Source: Acanthochromis polyacanthus (Eukaryota; Chordata; Actinopteri; Pomacentridae). From it: a stretch of 64,000 nt of DNA. The notes beneath the pieces were generated by a model that was not told the origin of the DNA, did not search any database, and was given only the letters and a program-made list of their open reading frames with translations. The stretch lies in contig NC_067134.1 in NCBI RefSeq assembly GCF_021347895.1, forward strand, positions 25,754,347 to 25,818,346, read 5' to 3'. Below, one piece after another: positions 53,075 through 64,000 of this stretch (the stretch's first letter is position 1; every line of letters starts with the position of its first letter). Position numbers and translations under genes: made by a program.

Positions 53075-54187
53075 CTCTAGAGGGCATTCATGCTGCAGCA
53101 GACAGCACCTGATCACTTTGACCTGTGCTAATCAGAATCAAGGGAGGACTAGACGAGACAACTGGAATCAAACACACTCCTAATCCTCTCTTCTGTGCCT
53201 CCCTCTCGCTTTCTCTTTCATCCACGAGACGTTCTCTGTACATATCAGCTACAGAAACCACAACAAAAGAACTCGGAGTGCTGTTTAATTTATCTCCACA
53301 TAGTCCGTCTGCAAACACATACGTTCACGCACGCTAACGAGAGGTGACAGTAATCTGTGGCTGGTGAATGAGATTGTCAAGAGGCTGCATGGCCCAGTTT
53401 CTTTACTCTCTCTGTGGCTATCACACACACAGATTACCTTGTTTAGGATGGGAGCTATTAATATCTCGTGACCTCCAATTATCTAAGTGAGAGTGCAGGA
53501 ATGATTGATATGGAAAGTAGAGGAATAAATACTGGTGTCGCCTTGACTTGGCTGTATTCAGTCTGCACATGCCACGAGAGCAGCTGACATTCGTTGTTTG
53601 TGTGTCCCGTGCGTCCTACAAACAATCAGCTCCATCCATCGTATCAGAGGAGCACGGCGCTAACTCGCTGATATCTGATTTACAGTGAAGCAGGAGATGA
53701 AAACCAGATAGCATGAAGAGCCTGCCAAGTCCGTCGCCCACACAGTGTAGCTGTTCCTCCTCTCCCACCTGCCTGCTCCGTCTGCTTCACCCAGCACATT
53801 TCTCACACGCTTCCTGTTGTCGTCTGCACACGGAAGACGGCCGCGTACACATGAATGTATCTGAGGCTCAGGACTTTACGTCTCCTGTACATCCACAGCT
53901 AAAAAAAAGTGAGCAATTTGTCCCATTGTGGTTTGATATTCAGTCACTGCAGGCTTGTTACTGGATATCATAACCGACACATTATAAAGACAAAGTTACA
54001 TAAATTACACTCAGTAGGAGATGGATTTTTTTAACCATCATTAGTTGGTTAAACTGGTGGCCCACTATTCTGATAATCACACTAAATTTCTGTTTCGCTT
54101 CTGTTCATCCTCCTTGGCAGTTACACCATAACCCTGTAAAAACCCACTGTTGCAGAAATACATCAGTGTAGTTTTTTTTTAATTATA

Positions 54188-54247
<60 letters not shown>
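54188..54247. repeat. (GT)n/(TA)n microsatellite
   Basis: GT units turning into about 24 TA units; left part of an AT-rich inverted repeat (see findings). Confidence 0.95.
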
Positions 54248-54252
<5 letters not shown>

Positions 54253-54339
54253 TGCTGTTTTTTCCACATTTGTTCTGTATTTTTTCTTTGTTGCATTTTT
54301 TAGTTTTATTTTTTGCATTTTTTTAATATTTGGGTTAAT

Positions 54340-54362
54340 ATATATATATATATATATATATA
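54340..54362. repeat. (TA)n microsatellite
   Basis: About eleven TA units at the centre of an imperfect inverted repeat. Confidence 0.9.
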
Positions 54363-54502
54363 TCAAAAAAGGCAATTCAAAAATGCAAAAAAGAAAACGA
54401 AAATATACGACAAATGCAGAAAAAATAGCAAAAATTATATATACAGTATATATATTTATATATATTTTTGCTACTTTTCATTTCTTAATTTTCTTTTTTG
54501 AG

Positions 54503-54505
<3 letters not shown>

Positions 54506-54560
<55 letters not shown>
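54506..54560. repeat. (TA)n microsatellite
   Basis: Long TA tract running into GTGTGTATG. Confidence 0.9.
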
Positions 54561-54566
<6 letters not shown>

Positions 54567-54687
54567 ATGTAAACATATAATTTTTCGTTTTTATTTTTTA
54601 TTTATTTATTCTTTTGAGGTGTTTTTTTTGATAATTTTCTTCTATATCCGAGTTTATTTTTTGAGGAAAAAGAAGAAGAAAATGAGC

Positions 54688-54762
<75 letters not shown>
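54688..54762. repeat. (AC)n microsatellite
   Basis: About 36 AC units, nearly perfect. Confidence 0.95.
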
Positions 54763-54771
<9 letters not shown>

Positions 54772-54789
54772 TACTTCTATCTTAGTGAG

Positions 54790-55000
54790 GACATCCATAG
54801 GCGTAATGCATTTCCTAGAGCCTTACCCTAACCTTAACCATCACAACTGATCGCCTAAACTTAATCCTTACCCTAACCCTAACCAAACCTCAATTCATAC
54901 CTGTTCTCTAAAAACAAGTCTTCACCCTCAAACATGGCTGTTTCAAAGTGAGGACCGGCCAAAATGTCCTCACTTTGTAAAAATGTCCTCACTTTGATAG
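54790..55000. repeat. fish interspersed repeat with CCCTAA runs
   Basis: CCTTACCCTAACCCTAACC, CAAGTCTTCACCCTCAAACA and AGTGAGGACCGGCCAAAATG with two GTCCTCACTTTG phrases. I recall this combination beside CA microsatellites in many fish genomes. The CCCTAA runs are short and are not a telomere. Confidence 0.5.
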
Positions 55001-55042
55001 TTAAATGCAGAAAATGGTACTCACCATGTAGCAAGTACAAGA

Positions 55043-55069
55043 ACACACACACACACACACACACACACA
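55043..55069. repeat. (AC)n microsatellite
   Basis: About thirteen AC units. Confidence 0.9.
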
Positions 55070-56629
55070 TATTCTTTTTTGGGGTTTTTTTGCTCTTTTT
55101 TTTGTTGTTGCTGCAGGCCTACAAATCGCCTGGTCTTTAGGATGCAAGACAGAAAAGTCAAAAAATGTATAAAGACAATAGTACAGCAGCCAAAATGTGC
55201 AAACCAGTTTTTGAATTAGGATTCAGTCCTGGGGTAAAGATAAACCATGAAATCCAAATTACAAGCCAACTTTGGCGTGTTCTTGTAAACAAAAAAGCTA
55301 CATTCAGTGTTCCTCATGACAAGTTGAGTGCATTTACATCCACATTATTGGAAAAATCTGCATATTGTAATCTTAAGTTACATCATTTTCGTTAAAATTT
55401 TGTTGTTGCCAGCCTGTTTCCCTGCTTCCAGTCTTTATGTTAACCTAATTGCTCCCCGGCTGCATTACACACTGATCACAATGAATGTTGAACATAATTT
55501 CCACGTAATGAGTTTGTATGGAGATGATGATTATGGATGTGTGTTGACCGGCATCGTTGGGAGACAGTGAGTTTGAACAGATGGCACTAAACGAGAATCG
55601 GCGGGCCTCCTCTCTCGCTGTCCATTTTGCCCGTAATGCAGCTTTATTGGTTTTCTCACCTCTTTCCTCTCCATCCCTCACCGCAACCTGGATGGCCTCT
55701 AAGCCGACAATCTACCTCCTATCGATTACGTTTAGCTTTCATCCGGATTTCAGCTTTTCACGTGAAAGCCTGTCTGCGTTTAATCAAATAAAACGGCATC
55801 TTTCCAAAATAAAAGCCGGGCTTATAAAATAAAAGCGCGCCGTATCATCCCGGGGCCTTCGGCTTTTGGATGTAACGAGACACTTCGGGCTATTCTGGAC
55901 CTTGATAATCACTTTTAGTGCCGTTTCATGTTTCAGGACGTGGCGGGTTTCAGGGGTGTATTTATAGTCGGAAGGGAAACATTTGTGGTCAGGAGAGAAG
56001 GATGGAGGAGAGCTCGCTGGCTTTGTTTCTGTCTCTCTCACTCAGCGCTTGCATCACTTTCCTTGAAGCCCGGTTGGTGGAAAGCGACGGGAAACCTTCC
56101 GGGGATCAGACGAATACATCCCTGAAACATCAAACATGTATGAGAGCACGCGTACACGGACAAGTCTCACATGTCAACTATGTGTGTTTTAATCCACTGT
56201 ATATCTTTACTACATCAGAAACATGAGGTAAATCCTCCAAACTTAACCGCCATCGGGGTTATCTTAGCTTTTAGATGTGCGTTGAGAACCAGGATGTGTG
56301 CACAGGTGCTTCTGTGTGTCCTTTTGTGTGTTTGAAGAAGTGAAACTAACGCTATAAATACAATCTTATCATGTATTATCTTTTTTATAGATGGAAGTTT
56401 AACAGCTGGCTTTCCTGTGTTAAAATAGATTTAAAAAATGTACTTTAAAGCCCAAATTTTCAGTTGTTTTCATAACTGGTGAATGAAAACACCAGTCACT
56501 TTTGGGACAAATAGGAAGTTTAATGTCTAAAATATTAAGCAGTCTCTCTGTGCACTAACTTAAAGTTCCACCTAAAGATAGTTATGGCTGCAAGTAATAA
56601 AGAAACGCTTTCTTTAGAGCAGAGGGGTC

Positions 56630-57576
56630 AAACTCATCTTGGGCCACATTCAGCCAAATTTGATCTAAAGTGACCAGTAAAATCACAGCACAATAATCTA
56701 TAAATAACCACAACTCCACATTTTTTCCTTTGGTTTAGTGCAAAAAAGCACATTTTGAAAAATTTCACATTGAATGAATTATCTTTTTACAAAACATCAT
56801 GAACAACCGGAAATTTCTTAAGAAAAATAATTAAAATTTTAACAACATATTATGCCGCAGGGTATTTATACATTACAACTTACAGATCACAGTTTATCTA
56901 CAAAGGAACAAAACATTTAGTCACAGGTATCCGGAACTGAACGATATAGTATTTTAGTTTACTCTATGATCAAAACGACAAAAGTCAGACAAAAACACAA
57001 CAAAATATGAACAAAAACGAGAAGCAAAATGACAAATGTGAGAAACAAAATGACCAAAAATTTGCCAAATGACACGAAACAAAAGAAAAAGAGACAAAAA
57101 TTTGACAAAAAATGACAAAAACGAGAAACAAAACGACCAAAGACTAGACTAACGACACAAGCGAGATAAAAAAAACCCAGAAAACAACAAAAACGATACA
57201 CAAAACAATGAATGAAGCAAAACAGAAAGTGAAAAAATAAGACAAAAAGCACAAGCGAGACAAAAAGGAAACATGAAACAACAAAAACAAGAAACAAAAC
57301 GACAAAAACATGAGACAAACAACAAAAGTCTGACAAAAAAACAACAAACACAAGACAAAAACTAGACACAAAATGACAAAAGAACAACAAGCAATCTAGT
57401 ATTTTACTTTCTGATCAAAACAACTTGTCATGGTCTAGAAATTATTTTAAATTTATAGTTTTACTAATTTACAATCTGCAGTTAATGTCTTCTCTGTAAT
57501 TTTTACACTTTGAGGGCCAGATTGGACCCTCTGGAGGACCGCTTTTGGCCCGTGGGCCTCATGTTTGACACCCCTG
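56630..57576. mobile_element. hAT-like MITE copy 8, complete
   Basis: Starts CAGAGGGGTCAAACTCAT and ends CTCATGTTTGACACCCCTG. Flanks CTTTAGAG and ATTTAGGG agree at 6 of 8 positions, a possible decayed target duplication. Array at 56975-57385. Minus-strand frames over it are low-complexity artefacts. Confidence 0.8.
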
Positions 57577-58449
57577 ATTTAGGGACATTTCTAAGACATA
57601 GAAAAAATGACTTGTACCTTCCCGCTACAGACAAAAGTGGATGAAACATTCATCGTTATTTTTCTTTGTCTTTCACCCTGAGAATCATAAAACAATCGCC
57701 AAACTTCAATGACACAATTTAAAAGCAAATGAAAGCCCTCAAAAAAAAATTATCTGAAAAAATTTGTCCCTGAATATATCATGTGTAGGACTTTAAATAG
57801 CAGTGAATTATGAACTTGAAACGGGAACAGAAAACATCCAGAAACAGTCCCTTGTAATCAGCTGTACCTGTGTATCTGCCTAGAAAGTGCCTAAAAATGC
57901 CAAAACAAAAAGATAACATGGACAAAAAAAAGCACCAAATCACTCCGTTTTCAAACGTCATATGTTTAAATCTAATTTAATCACACACTCTAATCCCCTC
58001 AGGACCGGAACTCGGCGTTAGAGAGCCAGAAACTGAAGCCCCACTGTGACCAGGAACAGAGGACCGTATTGTAAACAGGAAGAGTCCGACCCACCCACTC
58101 CCACAGAGGACACACTTCCTAAAATCCAGACCAGCAGAGACACAAAGGACAGACAGATTCAGGTACAGGACAGAGACATCACCAGTGGGTGTGACGTTGA
58201 GATGAAAGTTTGATCAAAGGACGGCAGAAAACTTTGAGGAATCTTTTTAATTTGCCATTTTGATTGAATTAGACGTACTTCTGTTTGCTTCTGTGTCCAA
58301 GGAGGAAATTCATTTCCACAGCCGGGAAAATGTGAATACACTCATGTAAATCCATCATCACGCTAGCACATGACTTCTAGATCAGCATTACAGAGACACA
58401 CGCCAACACAATGTCACAGTAAATATGGACAACACTCGTGGAAATTAAT

Positions 58450-59413
58450 TTTTGGTCACTCTCCTGTTTTTTTCATTCTTCTAAATGTCATGGTCGCATT
58501 TTTGTAAAGATCTTTATCCACACTGAACTCTTTCTTTTCTTGCTCTTATCACTTTTATTCACTGCAATTTTTTTTGCATTAAAAATAAATTATGATACTG
58601 CAAGTTATTTAAAAAAAAAAGTTTAATTTATTTGATTTTTCATTATAGAATTTACAAAAAAAATCTGAATTCAACGTGTACAATATTTCACAAAATAATG
58701 GGAAAAAAAAGGTTTTAAAAAGGTTTTTTGGTCAGTCTCATTTTTTTATTTTAAAAATCTCATTTCTACAGTAAAAATATTATTATATATAAATTATAAA
58801 AAATACAAAAATGGAAGTTTAATTTATTTGATTTCTCATTATAGAATTTACAAAAAAAATCTGAATTTAATGTGTACAATATTTCACAAAATAATCTAAA
58901 AAAAAGGCTTTAAAAAGGTTTTTTGGTCAGTCTCAATTTTTTTCTTTAAAATCTCATTTCTTCAGTAACAAAGTTATTATATATAAATTATAAAAAAATA
59001 CAAAAATGGAAGTTTAATTTATTTGATTTTTCATTCTAGAATTTACAAAAAAAATCTGAATTCAACATGTAAAATATTTCACAAAATAATGTTTAAAAAA
59101 AGGCTTTAAAAAGGTTTTTTGATCGGTCTCAATTTTTTACTTTAAAATCTCATTTCTACAGTAAAAAAGTTACTATATATGAATTATAAAAAAATACAAA
59201 AATGGAAGTTTAATTTCTTAGATTTTTCATTGTACAATTTAAAAATAAACTGAATTCAACAAGTACAATATTTCACAAAATAATTTAAAAAAGGATTTTT
59301 GGTCACTCGTGTTTTTTTATCCTTTTAAATGTCATAATAGCATTTTTACAAAGATGTTTATCCACACTGAACTCTTCCTTTTCTTGGTCTGATCACATTT
59401 TTATTCACTGCAG
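58450..59413. repeat. 196-bp tandem array flanked by a 117-bp direct repeat
   Basis: GTTTAATTTATTTGAT or its variant starts units at 58621, 58817, 59012 and 59208 (periods 196, 195, 196). Outside, TTATCCACACTGAACTC with about 117 bp of context occurs on both sides (58450-58566 and 59297-59413). Confidence 0.85.
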
Positions 59414-60465
59414 GTTTATTTTTCACTGAAACATAAAATCCTGCACCTCGATGGAAGCTGCAAAGCCATGGCTAGAGATAAAAAAAAACTAAAAAAATCT
59501 GCTGACTGTGTCAAACTGCCTTCATAGTTCAGCCTCTGATCTAATAAACCAACGCCGTAAACGCTAAAAAAGCTGCGCCGGTTAAAATAGAAGCATCAAA
59601 TTTAAAATCCCCTTATAATTGATTGATTATAAGTTCTGTTCTGTATAGGATGAAGTCTGGGGAAACCAGTTAGTGGACAAAACAAAGCTCCGATTCAGAT
59701 AATTTTGCCTCGAGGAATTTAAGTAATCGAACAACTTGAGGAATCGTTTCAGCCCAAGTTCTGGCATTTGAATTAAAGGCAGCTTTAATTTTACAATCTA
59801 ATGTCACTGTTTTCCAAAAGCTCTCTTTAGCCGTAGAACACCAAAAGCAGCATCTGATGTTTAGTGGAGTTTAATTAAAGTGACGTTTGAATTGAAAACC
59901 AGCTCAGTGTAGACTCCATATATTAAATGTATGATTGTGTACACGCATCATCTGCTCTGTGTGTATTCGTCCTGGATCCTTCCTCTATTCCCTTGTTCCT
60001 TTTCCTAATCTGAATCATGTGTCTAAGTTTAGAGGGTGCTGTATGTTGTACAGTTTGCTGGCTTGGTGTCGACGTACTAAAGTCCGTTCACAGCAAACAG
60101 CTTCAACGTTTAAGTCTCTGCAGTGACTATGACGCCTGGCGAGTAAAGATAACATTTACAGGAGCAAAGAGGAAATCGCTGCAAAACACACAAACTATTG
60201 TCTGTCTGTAGCTTTACAGGCTGAGACGTTGTTTCCGCTGATGACCAATCCCAAAGTATTTTATCTCCCGCTGCAACAGGATTCTGAAAACGAGCGGAAA
60301 CAAAAGCTTCACGCTCCATACGGCCGATGGACACAAAACCCTCGCTAGATGTTCACGTCTACACTCTTAGCCCATAGATCAGGTGTGTAAATAAATGTTG
60401 CTGCCAGTGAGCACCAAAGATAAGAGAAGCCCGTCTCTACCCTAAATCACACGGCATTAAATTAA

Positions 60466-61310
60466 CCCTCCTGTTGTCTTCACTTACGGGCATCAAAAAA
60501 TATTGTTCCTTTCTCTGAAAAAAATCCAAAAATTCAGCAAAGAAAATTCCCTAAATTTATTTTTAAAAAAAAACCTTGCAAAATCTTCAAGAAGAAAATT
60601 CCTTAAAAGTTTCCCTTAAATGTTTTATTTTTTTAAAATCCCCAAATTTGACAAGAAAAAAACATGTAAAAAAATTAAAAATTAAAATTGGAAATATTTT
60701 CAAAAAATGAATAAAAATCTTCCCCAAAAAACCCTAAAAATATTTTAAGTGATTACATTAATATATATATATATATATATCAGTAAAACTTATAATATTT
60801 TCTTCAAATGGCTTTCTGCTCTGAAAAAAGCCAAAAATTCAGCAAAAAAATCCCAAAATTTCTCAAAATTTGCAAAACCTTCAGGAAGAAAATTCCAATA
60901 AAAGTTTCACTAGAAAGTTTCATTTGGAAAAAAAAATCCCCAAATTTGGCAAGAAAATTCTTGTAAATATATATTTTTTAAAAACGAGTAAAAATCTTCC
61001 CCAAAAAATAATAAAAATATCTAAAATGATTACATATATATCAGTAAAACTTCTATTTTCTTGAAGAAAATTCACAAAAAATCAAACAAAATCCAGCGAT
61101 TTTTCCCTTAATTTTTGATTGATTTTTTTTTGTGAATGCTTTTAAAGAAACATTTTTAACACTTCTGTTTATCCACCAAAAAATATTCAAAGATTTCCCA
61201 AAAATGTTGAAAATGTGGACATTAGAAGTTTCACTGTGAAAAAATATGTATTTTTTCCACATTTTCAAACTTTAAACCGGGTCAATTTGGCCTGCAGGAC
61301 GACACGAGGG
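60466..61310. mobile_element. TTAA MITE family 1, composite copy
   Basis: Left end CCCTCCTGTTGTCTTCACTT after TTAA 60462-60465 and right end CAGGACGACACGAGGG. About 320 bp in, the left-end-proximal sequence starts again (TCTGAAAAAAGCCAAAAATT at about 60822), so this is two overlapping copies or a recombinant. A (TA)n tract at 60762-60780 separates them. Confidence 0.75.
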
Positions 61311-61951
61311 TTAGATTAAGCGTGCACGTTAACATGCGTGTGTGCTGCTTGCTTGCACTTATTGTCAGTATTTAGAAAAGGCCTGCTTTAGAAGCACATT
61401 TTCTGAAGCCTCCACTTTCTTCACGTCTTCTCTCAATGGACGCAAAGTTTAAAAAAGGCACTGGAGCAAGTCGAAAATAGCAGCGAACATGTACTATCTT
61501 GTGCAGATCTTGTGCTGCATGTCAGATGGTAGGCCTGGGAGGCAATAAAATGATTAACTGCTGCAGTATGTAGAACAATATATTTGTAGTCTGAAATCGG
61601 TGTGAGACGCTCGGGTGTGAGTCACCTGAGCTGCAGATTTAGGACCAGCTGTGCTCCCCATCTGTCACCGTGCAGATAACGACAAATCCTCGTCATCCAA
61701 CTTTAAACGGCACCCTTCGACCTCTAGCCATGCCGGTGTTTTCACACTGAGGATAACAGTCAGCAGTGTTTGTGTGTTTGGAGCAGAGCGTCTAGCACCG
61801 GTAAATGTCTCAGCGAAGGAGCTGTCTGTCAGCAGAGGAGGTTTTCATAATCATCTGCAGCCAATCAGTCTGTGATCCAAAGCAGGAAAGATTGCCCTTT
61901 GGTGATGCAACGTGAAGTTAAAAATATGGTTTGTTGTTCATTGTTTCCATT

Positions 61952-62524
61952 TAGGGCCCGATTGATTTATCACCGGCCGATTAAATCGATCGATTAAAGC
62001 CCTTTTCAAAAATAATAATCATCAGCCTAAGTTTTGCAGATTAAAGGTCAAATTTCACCCGTTTTAAACTTTGAAAATGTGGGAAAATATATCTATTTTA
62101 CCAGTGAAACTTCTGATGTCCACATTTTCAACATTTTTGGGAAATCTTTGAACATTTTTTGGTGGAAAAAAAAGAAATGTTAAAAATGCTTAAGAACATT
62201 CACATAAAAAAAATCAACTAAAATCCAGCGAATTTCGCTGGATTTTGGTTGATTTTTTTTGTGTGAATGTTCTTCAAGAAAACATCAGAAGTTTTACTGA
62301 TATATCTGTAATCACTTCAGATATTTTTAGGATTTTTTTTGGAGGGTTTTTACTCTTTTTTTGAAACTACAAGAATTTTCTTGCCAAATTTTGTTTTTTT
62401 TAAATTGAAATTTTAAGAGAAACTTTTAAGGAATTATTGGACTTTTCTTCTTCCGATTAATCGGTTATTGGTATTTTTTTCTGCCAAATATCGGCCTCAA
62501 ACAATCCATATCAGGCGGACCCTA
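61952..62524. mobile_element. element with CGATTAATCGG ends containing a family-1 MITE fragment
   Basis: Left TAGGGCCCGATTGATTTATC and, read inward from the right, TAGGGTCCGCCTGATATGGA are similar inverted ends. Inside, 62045-62450 is family-1 MITE sequence without its termini, including the perfect central palindrome at 62191-62275. Class of the outer element uncertain. Confidence 0.5.
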
Positions 62525-63287
62525 TTTCCATTATTTAAAAGTTTATCATCCTGTACCACACTGATTGAAGCTAATCTGCTTTTGTTACTTGTAAGAGAAT
62601 TATTTTACGACTAATTTTGCAACATTGTCATTAATTTCATCACTAAGGCCAGAGCACTTCAAGAAAGCGTCCTTCCATTTGTGCAGTAGTTTGGTTTGTT
62701 AGTCTGAGAGCATATCCACATCAAGATATGAAAAAAAAGCTCCAGTGAAACGGTGTCCTCACATGACATCTCCACATCCCAAAAACGAGTACAGGTCAGT
62801 CTGAAATCCCCAGCAGCGGTACCTGACTTGTTTCTGTCCCACACTTTTCATATTCAGGTCAGACTGAGGAGATAAGCCCCAAAAAATGCTTTAATAATCA
62901 GCGTTTGTGTCACCGTTGTGTACGCGGAGGTGATATAGCCGAGACAACAGAAGATTAATCACTTAAAACCAAACCAGACTTTAAACTTGATGTCTGTCTG
63001 CGGGTTTAGTGATATGACCTGACTCTTCCTCAGTGCTTTGTGACCGTCTACACACACACACAGACACACACAGATCACATGAGAGCTCTGCTGGTATTAA
63101 TCAGAGTCAGTGGACTTTACGATTCAGCATATGTACTGTGTGTGTGGAGAGGGAGTGAAACAGCAGAAACAGATTTTATCAGAACGCTGCACCTGCATGT
63201 CCCTTTGTATCTGAGATATATAGCGCTAAAAAAAACACTAAAAAGGAAAAGAAGGAAGCACTGGAAGGACCACAGGAAAAAGGTTTT

Positions 63288-64000
63288 ATCCCTCCTATTG
63301 TCTTCATTTACAGGCATCAAAAAATATTGTGTCCTTGTCTGAAAAAAATCCAAAATTCAGCAAAAAAAATCCCCAAATTTCTTGCAAAAATCTTCAGGAA
63401 GAAACATTCCTAAAATTCCCTTCAAAGTTTTATTTTAAAAAAATCTCACAAATTTGGCAAGAAAATTCTTGTAAACATTGTCAAAAAATGAGTAAAAATC
63501 TTCCAAAAATCCTAAAATATCTCAAGTGATACATATGTATCAGTAAAATTTCTAATATTTTATTTAAGAACATTCACCAATTTTACTCATGTTTTGAAAA
63601 TATTTACAAGAATTTTCTTGCCAAATTTGGGGGATTGACTTGTTTTACAATTTGAAAATGTGGGGAAAATACATATTTTCACAGTGAAAACTTCCACATC
63701 TTCAACATTTTTGGCGGGAAAAAAAAGAAATGTTAAAAAAATATTTCTTTCAGAACATTCGAAAAAAAATCACTTTTTTTCCAAATGTTCTGAAAGAAAA
63801 TATTAGACCTTTTACGGATATATATGTCATCACTTCACATATTTTTAGGATTTTTTGGGAAGATTTTCATACGTTTTTTTAGCATATATACAATTTATAT
63901 ATTTTTCAGTTTTTTAAATTTTTATTTCTTGCCAAATTTGGGGATTTTTTAAATAAAACTTTTAAGGGAAACTTTAAGAATTTTTTTAAAAATGTATTCC
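63288..64000. mobile_element. TTAA MITE family 1, rearranged, cut by window end
   Basis: Left end CCCTCCTATTGTCTTCATTT at 63290. The order then breaks: at about 63638 the sequence jumps from TTGGGGGATT to the opposite-end part (TTTGAAAATGTGGGG), suggesting a second copy inserted or recombined. The remainder runs off the window. Confidence 0.7.

Larger units (their letters stand above)
50311..64000 (-). other. atp11a intron 1/upstream sequence, exon 1 not found
   Basis: No open frame here looks like an exon of atp11a or another gene. I searched by eye for a plausible ATG exon ending in phase 0 before GT on the minus strand and found none I could support. The stretch is filled with the repeats listed separately; gaps between them are unremarkable. 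Confidence 0.5.

Noticed and set aside
54860..54885. Telomeric repeat
   Set aside because: Only two or three CCCTAA-like units inside a known type of dispersed fish repeat.
55918..56226. 102-codon frame as a possible first exon of a gene
   Set aside because: No signal peptide or domain that I trust, wrong strand for atp11a exon 1, and no supporting downstream exon.

Overview
The window looks like AT-rich teleost (bony fish) nuclear DNA, probably from a percomorph. The reasons are vertebrate-type introns with GT-AG borders, long (AC)n/(TA)n/(GATA)n microsatellites, TTAA-flanked piggyBac-like MITEs, hAT-like elements with CAGGGGTGTCAAAC ends, and low coding density. I could not identify the species.

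Only one real protein gene is supported: atp11a, a P4-ATPase phospholipid flippase, on the minus strand. Twenty-eight coding exons (numbered 2 to 29 here, assuming one short coding exon upstream) can be placed to the base between 50310 and 29528, and all but one keep the reading frame. They are followed by three alternative C-terminal exons near 26.5, 25.2 and 23.4 kb. Exon 1 with the start codon was not found and probably lies beyond 64000 or unrecognised in 50311-64000. Exon 24 is one base short of the expected frame (a C run, read as four G on the plus strand). An in-frame 24-nt candidate microexon sits between exons 26 and 27. A long 3' UTR may run down to an AATAAA near 17.84 kb.

Layout: 1-17.8 kb is intergenic sequence with MITEs, including a three-element TTAA nest at 4.5-6.4 kb, hAT-like elements with internal minisatellites, and a perfect 50-bp foldback at 13.9 kb. 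17.8-23.2 kb is the putative atp11a 3' UTR/downstream region, rather poor in the MITEs. 23.2-50.3 kb is the gene body, whose introns carry MITEs, a hAT element with a BED-finger fragment (32.7-34.0 kb), and a 2.7-kb, 21-bp minisatellite (37.85-40.56 kb). 50.3-64 kb is upstream/intron 1 sequence with more repeats, (TA)n/(AC)n tracts and a 196-bp tandem array.

The four overlapping ~900-codon open frames at 37.8-40.7 kb are artefacts of the 21-bp period, which is divisible by three; they are not genes. I found no bacterial or viral system, no CRISPR array and no RNA gene that I could support. The most notable observations are the expanded intronic minisatellite shared by several transposon families, the TTAA nest, the perfect foldback, the candidate microexon, the alternative tails and the exon-24 frameshift.
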